Source: Xiphophorus maculatus
Lineage: Eukaryota > Chordata > Actinopteri > Cyprinodontiformes > Poeciliidae
NCBI RefSeq assembly: GCF_002775205.1
Contig: NC_036453.1
Coordinates: 3,933,103 to 3,997,102 of the forward strand
Direction of reading: 5' to 3'
Length of the DNA stretch: 64,000 bases
Of the stretch, positions 12,688 to 21,363 are shown piece after piece (within the stretch, counting starts at the first letter, position 1; each line of letters begins with the position of its first letter). Below the pieces are notes generated by a model that saw only the letters and a program-made list of their open reading frames with translations, had not been told where the DNA came from and did not search any database. A program made the translations under genes and the position numbers.

Positions 12688-12985
12688 TGTTACGGCCCAA
12701 GGCTATTCCTTTGGGGTTTAGCATCCCTGCTCCAGATCTTCTGATTGGTGCTGATTGGAAGTGGAGGCAGCTGGCCAGTGTCTCCATGAATGACATCAGA
12801 TCAGCTTAAAATGCACCACCTTTTTCTCACCAGGACAGCCCTTTTTCTCTTGGTCTGTCAACCTCTCCTCTTTTCTCCCTTTCCTCTCCAACCAGTTATG
12901 ACTTTTGTTAAATAAATCCTATTTTAAGTTATCCCACGCGTTGCTTCCCTTTCATTTGTTATGGTACTAGAGCCAGACCATAACA
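12688..12985 (+). repeat. 5' LTR
   Basis: 298 bp, begins TGTTACGGCCC and ends CCATAACA. It carries an AATAAA signal near 12911. It is the same in length and, as far as I can read, in sequence as the 3' LTR. Confidence 0.9.
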
Positions 12986-13540
12986 AATTGGGGGCTCGTT
13001 CAAATTTATGTTATAGTTTGGCGTGACAGTTTTTTCAGTTAGTAAGCTTTTTGGGAAGTTAGTGTGGGAATCTTGAGTTATTTTTAGAGAAATGTTTTTT
13101 TTTCTCTTCTTTTTTCTGGTTTGGGGTAAGTAGTTTGCTTTCATTTCTTCTGACGACTCTAATGGTAAGTGTGATTGTTGACTGGTTTGTGCAATTAAGT
13201 ATGACTGATCTGAACTGGTTCTCCTTTAGGCCTCATCGTGTTTCCCCTTTGGGATTCATGTGCTCAAAATAGTAGTGTGAGATCATATGGTTAGAGCAAT
13301 TGTCTCGGGGGCACAGCCGTAGTGTTGAGAAGGTTGCCAGTTTTCTGGTCGCTTTTTTCACTCTACTGGTATTTAGTGCATAAGTACCCACCGTCCCTGA
13401 TCTCTGAAGACTAGGGTTGAGCTAGTTAGTGTCTGATAGGCAGTTAGAGGGGAGGTTCAGGTTGGTTGTTTTGTGTTGCACAAATTGTCAGCAATTTACT
13501 TTAAATTTTGAAACGTTGTTTTCTGATTAAGAATTTAATT

Positions 13541-16500
13541 ATGTCTGTTGAAGATTTTAATAAAAATCCATCAGCAGAATTTCTGGACCTGTGTTCTAGA
13601 GAACAATTGGTAAAAATTGCTGAGCACTTTAAAATAAGTGTTGGTGATAAACGGTTGAAAGAAAATGTTAAAGCAATTTTAAGGGAAAACTTAATTGAAA
13701 TGGGTGTTTTGTCTTTGCCTTCAATGCCTGAAGATTTGGATTTAGAGGTTGTAAAGCCTAAATTTTTGGATTTTGAACAACAAAAAGAGATGTTAAGGTT
13801 AAGAATGCAACTGGAGAAGGAAAAGGAGTTGGCTTTGGAGACTTTACGACAGCAGGCGGATTTGGATAAGGTTCTTGCTTTGGAAAAACTAAGACAGGAA
13901 ACTGAATTGGCAAGAATACATTTAGAAAGTGAGAAATTAAATCTGATGAAAGACGGCAAATTGTTTGCGGAATCTTGTGTTATGGACTCAAAATGTAAGG
14001 CCTCTGACATTTTAAGTGACTTGCGTTTGGTGCCTAAGTTTAGTGAAAAGGATGTCGAAACTTTTTTCACTTTGTTTGAAAGGGTTGCAGAGACAAGAGA
14101 CTGGTCTGATTCAGACCGCATAGTTTTGCTTCAGTGTGTTTTGGTTGGTCGTGCTCAGGAAGCTTTTTCTATGTTGAGTTTAGCTGATGGCCAGGATTAT
14201 GCCAAGGTTAAAGCTACAATACTGAAAGCGTATGAATTAGTCCCTGAAGCATACAGGCAGAAGTTTAGAAACTGGAAAAAAGGTGACAAAACTTATGTAG
14301 AGTTTGCAAGGGATTTGGAGATTCATTTCAATCGTTGGTGCACTTCCTCTGAGGTTAGAACACTTGGTGACCTCTGTAATTTAATGGTTCTTGAACAATT
14401 TAAGAACTCTGTTTCTCAATGCATTGCAGTGTACATTAATGAACAGAAGGTAAAAACTGTATCAGAAGCTGCAGTTTTGGCTGATGATTTTGTCTTGACG
14501 CATAAAGATACTGGTGGAGAGTACACAGATGGGATGAGTGCTCCAAACTGGCGTTCAACACGTTCTGGAGGTTTTTTTTCAAACCACAGTAACCGTGATC
14601 TGGACAAAATTTGTAATTATTGTCACAGAAAGGGTCATTGGAAGAAAGACTGTGCTTTGTTGAAATCTAGAAATAAAAATGGAAATCAGGTTAAACCAGC
14701 AGCACTTGCTGCATCAGTTTTAAATGTTTCTAACAAAATGACTGAAGTGCCATTTGCCGGAAAACCTGATTTGAGTTCTTACAAACCATTTCTTATGGAA
14801 GGAGAAGTTTCTTTAATTGGGAGTGATGTCAGGGTGCCAGTTACCATTTTAAGAGATACTGGTGCATATGATTCTTTCATTCTGGCATCAGTGTTGTCTT
14901 TTTCAGATGAGTCTGACACTGGATTATCGATACCTGTGTTGGGTATGGGCATGTCTGTGTTTTGTGTTCCAGTACATAAGCTTGTGCTTCATTCAGAGTT
15001 GTTTGAAGGAGAAGTAAGGATGGGTGTTAGACCTGCACTACCTGTGGTTGGTGTCACAGTTATACTGGGGAACCATATAGCTGGAGGGAAAGTCTGGCCT
15101 GATCAACCAGAATATCCAGTTATTGTTTCAATACCTTTGGTCAGCAGTGGTCCTGACGAAAATGAAAAATCACACCCAGAAGTTTTCCAAGCATGTGCTG
15201 TGACACGAGCAATGAAAGCATCCAGTGCTGTGCATCAGGATGAAAGCTTTGGAAAAGATACACAGACGTCCTCTTTTTGTTGGTCTAACATTCCTTTGTC
15301 TATTTCACAGAATGATCTGGGGCAGGAGCAAAGATCTGACCCCACAATACAGCACTTGTTTCAGTCTGCATTACCTGCTGAGGAGATGCAGAACCATGCT
15401 CATGGATACTTTGTTGAGAACAAGGTACTGTTAAGGAAGTGGATGCCATGTGGTGATGATGTTATTGGGCAGCCAGTTTATCAGGTTGTGGTGCCTTTGA
15501 AATTGCGTGACTTGGTTTTGCAGGTATCCCATGATGAGTCCGGACACATGGGAGTTAGGAAAACCTATGACCGCATTTTAAGAAATTTTTTTTGGCCACG
15601 GCTGAAAAAAGATATTGCTTCATATATTAAAACCTGTCACACCTGTCAGTTGACTGGTAAACCCAATCAAGTCATACACCGGGCACCACTGTATCCTATT
15701 CCGACTATTGGTAAACCATTTGAGCACTTAATAATTGATTGTGTGGGTCCTCTTCCACCTTCACGTTTAGGTGCTAAGTATCTTTTGACAGTTATGTGCC
15801 AAAGTACCAGGTATCCAGCAGCATATCCATTGCACACACTTACTGCAAAGTCTGTGGTGCGAGCGCTTGGGCAATTTATTGGTATTTTTGGAATACCTAA
15901 AGTCATTCAGAGTGACCAAGGATCTAATTTCTCCTCTCATTTGTTTGCACAGGTTTTGAAGCAGCTACACATTCAGCATAATCAATCTACAGCGTATCAC
16001 GCACAGAGCCAAGGGGCACTGGAGCGATTTCATCAGACATTAAAATCTTTACTCCGTGCTTACTGTGTTCAGATGAAGGCTGATTGGGAGGATGGTCTGC
16101 CTTGGTTGTTACTTGCAGCGAGAGAAGTAACACAAGAAAGTACGGGCTTTAGCCCTAATGAATTAGTATTCGGTCATACTGTGCGTGGTCCGTTAACAGT
16201 TTTGCGAGATGAGTGGAAGGATGCTGAACCACCACAAAACTTGTTGCATTATGTTAATGGGTTTAGGCAGAGACTCTTTACTGCAACGCAGTTGGCAAAT
16301 AGGAAACTATCATCTGCACAGGAAAAAATGAAGTGTTTGTATGATAAGAAAGCTGAACATCGTGTTTTTCTTTCAGGTGATCAAGTACTGGCTTTACTTC
16401 CTGTTGTGACTTCACCATTTCAGGCCAAGTTTTCTGGCCCACACACAGTTTTGAAACAGCTTTCCGATCAAAACTATCTCATTGCAACTCCAGAAAGACG

Positions 16501-18100
16501 GAAGAAACAGCAGACGGTTCATGTAAACCTCTTAAAACCTTACCATGTTCGTGATAACACTGTATTGGTGGATGACATTCACCCTGTGTGCATTAGTGAA
16601 ACGGTGACATCTGCTGGAGGTGAATGGAATGGCGATGGGTTGCCTGTTCCAGATTCAGCCATGCTAACTGGTCGACTTATAAATTCTGAAGTACTGAAGA
16701 ACTTGGACACTATGCTGAATTATTTACCAGAGACTCAATGTTTTGAGTTAGTTCAGTTGATAAAATCTTACTCTGATTTGTTTGCAGATATTCCATCCTG
16801 CACACATTTGATTGAGCATGATATTGAGGTGGGTGATGCACAACCTATAAAACAGCAGTTTTACAGGGTTAGCCCTGAAAAACGCAAATATCTGGATGCT
16901 GAGATTGACTACATGTTAAAAAATGGGATCGCTCAAGCATCATGTTCAAGCTGGTCTTCACCTTGCTTGCTAGTTCCAAAATCAGACAAAACCTATAGGT
17001 TTTGTTCCGATTTCAGAAAAGTCAATAGCATAACCAAAACTGATTCATACCCACTACCTCGTATGGATGACTGTATTGACCAGATTGGTAATGCTAAGTT
17101 CATTAGTAAGATAGACCTGTTAAAAGGTTATTGGCAGGTCCCTTTAACTAAAAGGGCACAGGAAATCGCTGCCTTTATTACACCTACTGGTTTGTACTCC
17201 TACAATGTTATGCCTTTTGGTTTGAAGAATGCGCCGGCGACTTTTCAGCGCTTGATGAATAAAGTTGTTGGGTGTTTAGAAGGTTGTTCTGTGTATTTGG
17301 ATGACATTGTTGTCTATTCTAATAGTTGGTCTTCTCACCTGGAACAACTCACAACTTTGTTTGACCGTTTGGTGGATGCACGTCTTACAGTGAATCTAGC
17401 CAAATGTGAGTTTGCTCGAGCAACTGTCATTTATCTTGGTCATCAAGTGGGTCAAGGTAAAGTATGTCCAGTTAAAGCAAAGGTGGAAGCGATTGAAAAG
17501 TATCCCCCACCAACTACTAAAAAGGAACTCATGAAATTCTTGGGTTTAGTTGGGTATTATAGAGCCTTCTGCAGAAACTTTTCAACTGTGGTTGCACCTC
17601 TGACAGATCTTTTGAAAAGTAATGTGAAATACATCTGGTCCTCTGTCTGTCAGCAGGCTTTTGAAGATGTGAAGAGGATGCTATGTGATTCTCCTGTCTT
17701 GTTGGCTCCGGATATGAATAAGTCTTTTAAACTACAGGTTGATGCCAGTCATGTTGGTGCAGGGGGAGTCCTTTTGCAAATGGATGTCTTTTCAATTGAG
17801 AGACCTGTGAGTTTTTTTTCTAGGAAGTTTAATAGACATCAACTGAATTATTCAGTCATAGAAAAAGAGACCCTTGCTCTTATTTGGTCATTACAACATT
17901 TTGAGGTTTATGTGGGTTCAGGTCCTTTAACTGTGTTCACAGATCATAATCCTCTGACCTTTTTGAATTCTTTTCGGTGCCCAAATCAGAGACTTGTGAG
18001 ATGGTCGTTGTTTCTGCAGTCATTTTCTTTAGATATTCGTCATATCAAGGGAAAGGATAATGTCATCGCAGATGCTTTGTCAAGAGCACAAAGTCAGTAA
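13541..18100 (+). CDS. gag-pol polyprotein of the Gmr1-like retrotransposon
   Basis: Fossil-element frame of 1,519 codons; the first ATG in frame is at 13541 (MSVEDFNK). Domains in order: Gag with a charged Leu/Glu/Lys-rich coiled coil (about 80-145); CCHC zinc knuckle CNYCHRKGHWKKDC (about 358-371); aspartic protease with DTGA (Asp about 439); integrase HHCC zinc finger (HDESGHMG...CHTCQ, from about 663); DDE core Asp733, Asp792, Glu828, with the expected 35-residue gap; reverse transcriptase with YLDD (about 1252-1255); RNase H starting near Asp1401. There is no envelope gene. Gag and Pol share one frame with no stop between them. Integrase upstream of RT is the hallmark of Gmr1-like Ty3/Gypsy elements; Ty1/Copia has the same order, but this RT is Gypsy-type. 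Confidence 0.9.
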   Translation: MSVEDFNKNPSAEFLDLCSREQLVKIAEHFKISVGDKRLKENVKAILRENLIEMGVLSLPSMPEDLDLEVVKPKFLDFEQQKEMLRLRMQLEKEKELALETLRQQADLDKVLALEKLRQETELARIHLESEKLNLMKDGKLFAESCVMDSKCKASDILSDLRLVPKFSEKDVETFFTLFERVAETRDWSDSDRIVLLQCVLVGRAQEAFSMLSLADGQDYAKVKATILKAYELVPEAYRQKFRNWKKGDKTYVEFARDLEIHFNRWCTSSEVRTLGDLCNLMVLEQFKNSVSQCIAVYINEQKVKTVSEAAVLADDFVLTHKDTGGEYTDGMSAPNWRSTRSGGFFSNHSNRDLDKICNYCHRKGHWKKDCALLKSRNKNGNQVKPAALAASVLNVSNKMTEVPFAGKPDLSSYKPFLMEGEVSLIGSDVRVPVTILRDTGAYDSFILASVLSFSDESDTGLSIPVLGMGMSVFCVPVHKLVLHSELFEGEVRMGVRPALPVVGVTVILGNHIAGGKVWPDQPEYPVIVSIPLVSSGPDENEKSHPEVFQACAVTRAMKASSAVHQDESFGKDTQTSSFCWSNIPLSISQNDLGQEQRSDPTIQHLFQSALPAEEMQNHAHGYFVENKVLLRKWMPCGDDVIGQPVYQVVVPLKLRDLVLQVSHDESGHMGVRKTYDRILRNFFWPRLKKDIASYIKTCHTCQLTGKPNQVIHRAPLYPIPTIGKPFEHLIIDCVGPLPPSRLGAKYLLTVMCQSTRYPAAYPLHTLTAKSVVRALGQFIGIFGIPKVIQSDQGSNFSSHLFAQVLKQLHIQHNQSTAYHAQSQGALERFHQTLKSLLRAYCVQMKADWEDGLPWLLLAAREVTQESTGFSPNELVFGHTVRGPLTVLRDEWKDAEPPQNLLHYVNGFRQRLFTATQLANRKLSSAQEKMKCLYDKKAEHRVFLSGDQVLALLPVVTSPFQAKFSGPHTVLKQLSDQNYLIATPERRKKQQTVHVNLLKPYHVRDNTVLVDDIHPVCISETVTSAGGEWNGDGLPVPDSAMLTGRLINSEVLKNLDTMLNYLPETQCFELVQLIKSYSDLFADIPSCTHLIEHDIEVGDAQPIKQQFYRVSPEKRKYLDAEIDYMLKNGIAQASCSSWSSPCLLVPKSDKTYRFCSDFRKVNSITKTDSYPLPRMDDCIDQIGNAKFISKIDLLKGYWQVPLTKRAQEIAAFITPTGLYSYNVMPFGLKNAPATFQRLMNKVVGCLEGCSVYLDDIVVYSNSWSSHLEQLTTLFDRLVDARLTVNLAKCEFARATVIYLGHQVGQGKVCPVKAKVEAIEKYPPPTTKKELMKFLGLVGYYRAFCRNFSTVVAPLTDLLKSNVKYIWSSVCQQAFEDVKRMLCDSPVLLAPDMNKSFKLQVDASHVGAGGVLLQMDVFSIERPVSFFSRKFNRHQLNYSVIEKETLALIWSLQHFEVYVGSGPLTVFTDHNPLTFLNSFRCPNQRLVRWSLFLQSFSLDIRHIKGKDNVIADALSRAQSQ

Positions 18101-18305
18101 TTTATTTATTTTTTCCTCTTACCTGTCTGAGTCACTTCATGGTACCAGTTGTTGACTTGGGGATGGGTTTTAAAAGGATTTAAGTTTTGTTTTTTGTTCC
18201 GTCTCAGCTTGTCTGAAATGATGTGAGTGTATTTAAACTTGTTTTTTTCTTTCTCTTCAGATGTTGATACATAGGTTGCCCAGGGTTCCGGTGGGGACCC
18301 TGTTT

Positions 18306-18318
18306 TGAAGAGGGGGGG
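18306..18318 (+). other. polypurine tract of the LTR element
   Basis: Purine run GAAGAGGGGGGG directly before the 3' LTR, the usual plus-strand priming site of LTR elements. Confidence 0.7.
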
Positions 18319-18616
18319 TGTTACGGCCCAAGGCTATTCCTTTGGGGTTTAGCATCCCTGCTCCAGATCTTCTGATTGGTGCTGATTGGAAGTGGAGGCA
18401 GCTGGCCAGTGTCTCCATGAATGACATCAGATCAGCTTAAAATGCACCACCTTTTTCTCACCAGGACAGCCCTTTTTCTCTTGGTCTGTCAACCTCTCCT
18501 CTTTTCTCCCTTTCCTCTCCAACCAGTTATGACTTTTGTTAAATAAATCCTATTTTAAGTTATCCCACGCGTTGCTTCCCTTTCATTTGTTATGGTACTA
18601 GAGCCAGACCATAACA
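18319..18616 (+). repeat. 3' LTR, followed by a full tRNA-Pro-type primer-binding sequence
   Basis: Copy of the 12688-12985 LTR. The DNA immediately after it (18619-18637) reads TTGGGGGCTCGTCCGGGAT, an 18-nt primer-binding sequence of tRNA-Pro type. That sequence normally belongs inside an element, not outside it. Confidence 0.88.
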
Positions 18617-18964
18617 AATTGGGGGCTCGTCCGGGATATTGATTATCTCATAATCAGTTTTAATTTTGTGGATGTTGTATGAATATTTTGGACGCTGTAA
18701 CCTTTGCAGAAGACTAAACACTCAGATTTCTGGATGAATATAGACGAGCTGAGCTTTCTTCTGGGATCAGAACAGAACAGTTTACTTGAATGTCACAACT
18801 CGACGGCTAAATTAAAATATCTTGCTGATCTTTTTGCACGGGCTCCAAGTTCTTAGTGTTTCAAAAAATTTACTTAACACCCAAAACAAATTGGTTTAAA
18901 TTAGGGAATTTTTACAAATTTCACTGATAAAACCTCATATACAGTATGTGTATATATATATATG

Positions 18965-19330
18965 TGGATCATTCCATATGGAGTTCCCCAAGGCTCTGTT
19001 CTGGGTATAGATCAGTCTTCTGGCTCCCAGTTTTAAAAAAATGATTTTATTGTTAGTTGTTAAAGCTTTTAGTGGTCTGGCTTCTTCTTATTTTCATAAT
19101 CTTCTTTCTAAGAAGTAGAGCTGATCATACTTTTACTTAATTCTTCATATCAGATCAGCTCAAAGTTTTTAAAACTTTAATGTGTTTCTAAAGATTGACT
19201 TTTACTCTCTGGGGTTCAGGGAAACAAAAACTTACAACATGAATTATCTGTGCTTTTATTGTTTTAGTGGATGATTTTTATTACGTTGTTTTATTATTAT
19301 TACTGCTTTGTTCTGCTGCACCTTGGTGCC
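18965..19330 (+). mobile_element. decayed 3' part of a non-LTR (LINE) element
   Basis: GGAGTTCCCCAAGGCTCTGT followed by TCTGGG translates to GVPQGSVLG, the conserved RT motif of LINEs. Downstream the text resembles the far 3' end of fish L2-like elements (AAAACTTTAATGTG, TTTTATTGTTTTAG). The intervening coding region is deleted. Confidence 0.55.
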
Positions 19331-20544
19331 ACTCATGTTGCTTTTAAACTAGCATGTTTAGTTTATAAACATTTAGGTAAAAGTGACCAACTCTTTACAG
19401 TTTTGATTTTGAATTGATTGACACAATAGAATAAAAGGAAAGTTCCTGTACTTTATTTTACAAAATAGTTACCACATTATGCTGGAACTGTGATTAGCAA
19501 TGAAATCTTACACACTACTTATGTCAGTCAGTAAAATGATTTGGGTTAAAGTCATTTTGTTTAACGCAGAATCAGGTGAAAATAAATAAATACACCCTGG
19601 CATCAACAAATCTCTAATAAAAACTTTTCCATACATGACCTAGTTTATTGGTCACATCATATCTACTTTCATTGTGTTGTTTTGAAGCTTCTTTCTGACT
19701 TTCACTTATTTGTTTTATTTTTCTCTTAGTTTAAAACAGAATCCCTCTTTCCAAACATATCAGACATGCAGTGAAATGTTTTTATCAATAAAATAAGTTC
19801 TCAAGCTTTGAAGGAAGTGTTTTCACTTAACATTTAGCCACACATAGAAGAAATAATGTTTTAGTCTACGGGGCGGGATTTTAACCTTTGTATCATGTGA
19901 CAACCTAAAAATTAGGGGTTTTTTTCTGCTCTGTGTCATTTAAAAGCATAAAATTGTTCTGACTTTCCATTTCCAAACAAAGTCAGTCTGTTGTTAAAAA
20001 ACGGAAAGTCTTTTGGGGTCTAAAAAAATTTTAAATTAAAATTTTTTTTTAAATATGGGGGTTTAAAAAGAACGTAAAAATATTGTTATATTTTCTAAAA
20101 TATAAAAATATTCGTATTTTTATATTGTGAAAATAAAAAATATTAATATTTTAATATAATGTACTATTTTTATAGTTTATCATTTATATTTTTTATTTTG
20201 AAAAGTAAAATACAAAAATATAAATGTTTTTACATTTTAGTAATTAAAAATATTTTTATTTTATATTTTATTTTATAATATATTTATTTTTTAAACCCAT
20301 TTTTTAAATTTCTTATAGTTTATTTCTTAGTTGTTTCTTAAGGCGACTTTCCTTTTTAAAATATAAAATATTTGTATTTTTCAAAATATAAAATATTTTT
20401 ATATTTTATAAAATACACATTTTAAATACCAATCCACTCTGTCTTTGTTGGTAATTGTAAGATCACCAGTAGCATTTTGATGCTGGTAATTTTATAATGA
20501 GTAATAAAAACCTGTCATCTTTCTGTAAACATTTTCTGCATCTT

Positions 20545-20640
20545 TTTAAAGGTAAAGGTAATTTTATTTATATAGAACATTTTCGGCAACAAGGCAACAC
20601 AAAGTGCTTTACAGGAATTAAAAGGAAATACAAACAAAAT
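20545..20640 (+). repeat. dispersed repeat (TTTATTTATATAG...AAAGTGCTTTACA)
   Basis: The core TTTATTTATATAGAACATTT...GGCAACAAGGCAACACAAAG recurs at 22066-22135, 42525-42575 and 49078-49140 with small changes. High-copy fish repeat; class not assigned. Confidence 0.5.
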
Positions 20641-21363
20641 AACAAACCAAAGGAAAGAGCAAAAGAAGAAGAAGAAGCTAATAATGTTGGTCCAAAGTAA
20701 ATAAACTAGATACTCCTATTCAGGGTTGGTAGATAAGTATAAGTAAGTAAAAAATTTAATTTTATACTTACACAATTTTTATTGTGCTTTATACAAAATA
20801 CCTACCAGAAAAGCTAATATTAATTTAACATTTAACTCTAAAAACTGTATTGATTTAAAATCTTACAACTGATACTATATTTGTTTTTAAATGCTACAGC
20901 ATCAATAGTGTAGCTAAATCTGGCAGAAGAAACCTCTGTGTTTGTTTTTGCTTGTTTATTTAGAGATCAATAGGATGGAAAGTCTGCAGCAGTTACACAA
21001 TGTTTAAAGAAATATTATTTCTCTCTTTTCAAACTGCGAATGCTCTGAACATGCATACACCACATACAGTATGCCACATATGTTTCTCATTGGTCTAAAT
21101 AGACATTAATGTTAGTGCGATGCATGGACAGGACAGAGGTCACCGGTTTCAGCTTAATGATCGTCACAGCCGAGCGTCGACCAATCAGGACGGCAGACGC
21201 CTCGGGGTCGGGAGCTTCTGAAAAAATATCTATTGATCCGAATCACAGAGTGGGGCACTCAGCTCAGACTCATCACTCAGTCCATTCGCTGTTATTTGAA
21301 GAAATTAAAGCATTTCTACAGCTGTTTGGTTATAACTTAAGAGTTTGTTTGCTGTGAGTGACC

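Larger units (their letters stand above)
12688..18616 (+). mobile_element. Ty3/Gypsy LTR retrotransposon, Gmr1-like
   Basis: 5.93-kb fossil element with two 298-bp LTRs (12688-12985 and 18319-18616) that I read as identical, each TG...CA. A primer-binding-like stretch TTGGGGGCTCGT follows the 5' LTR, and a purine tract (GAAGAGGGGGGG) precedes the 3' LTR. A single gag-pol frame lies between. Integrase comes before reverse transcriptase, the Gmr1-group order within Ty3/Gypsy. The element looks whole, with no break seen in the frame, and identical LTRs imply a recent insertion. I see no matching target-site duplication. Confidence 0.9.
18640..21363. other. vtn upstream region, no gene seen
   Basis: AT-rich DNA between the LTR element and the vtn start codon. 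It contains a LINE relic (18965-19330), an almost pure A/T stretch (about 20035-20425), a dispersed repeat (20545-20640), a Tol2-like fragment near 20720-20800 and the block shared with 830-1260. A FOXA-like TGTTTGC lies in the presumed vtn leader near 21346, which would fit liver expression. Confidence 0.45.

Noticed and set aside
13508-13540. Earlier start for the retrotransposon frame
   Set aside because: The codon at 13508 is TTG; the first ATG in frame is at 13541.
13501-14121. 206-codon minus-strand frame opposite gag
   Set aside because: Antisense shadow of the gag coding region; its composition mirrors the sense codons.
12688-18616. Ty1/Copia element, because integrase precedes RT
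   Set aside because: The RT and RNase H and the HHCC integrase are Gypsy-type; the order alone is shared with the Gmr1 group.
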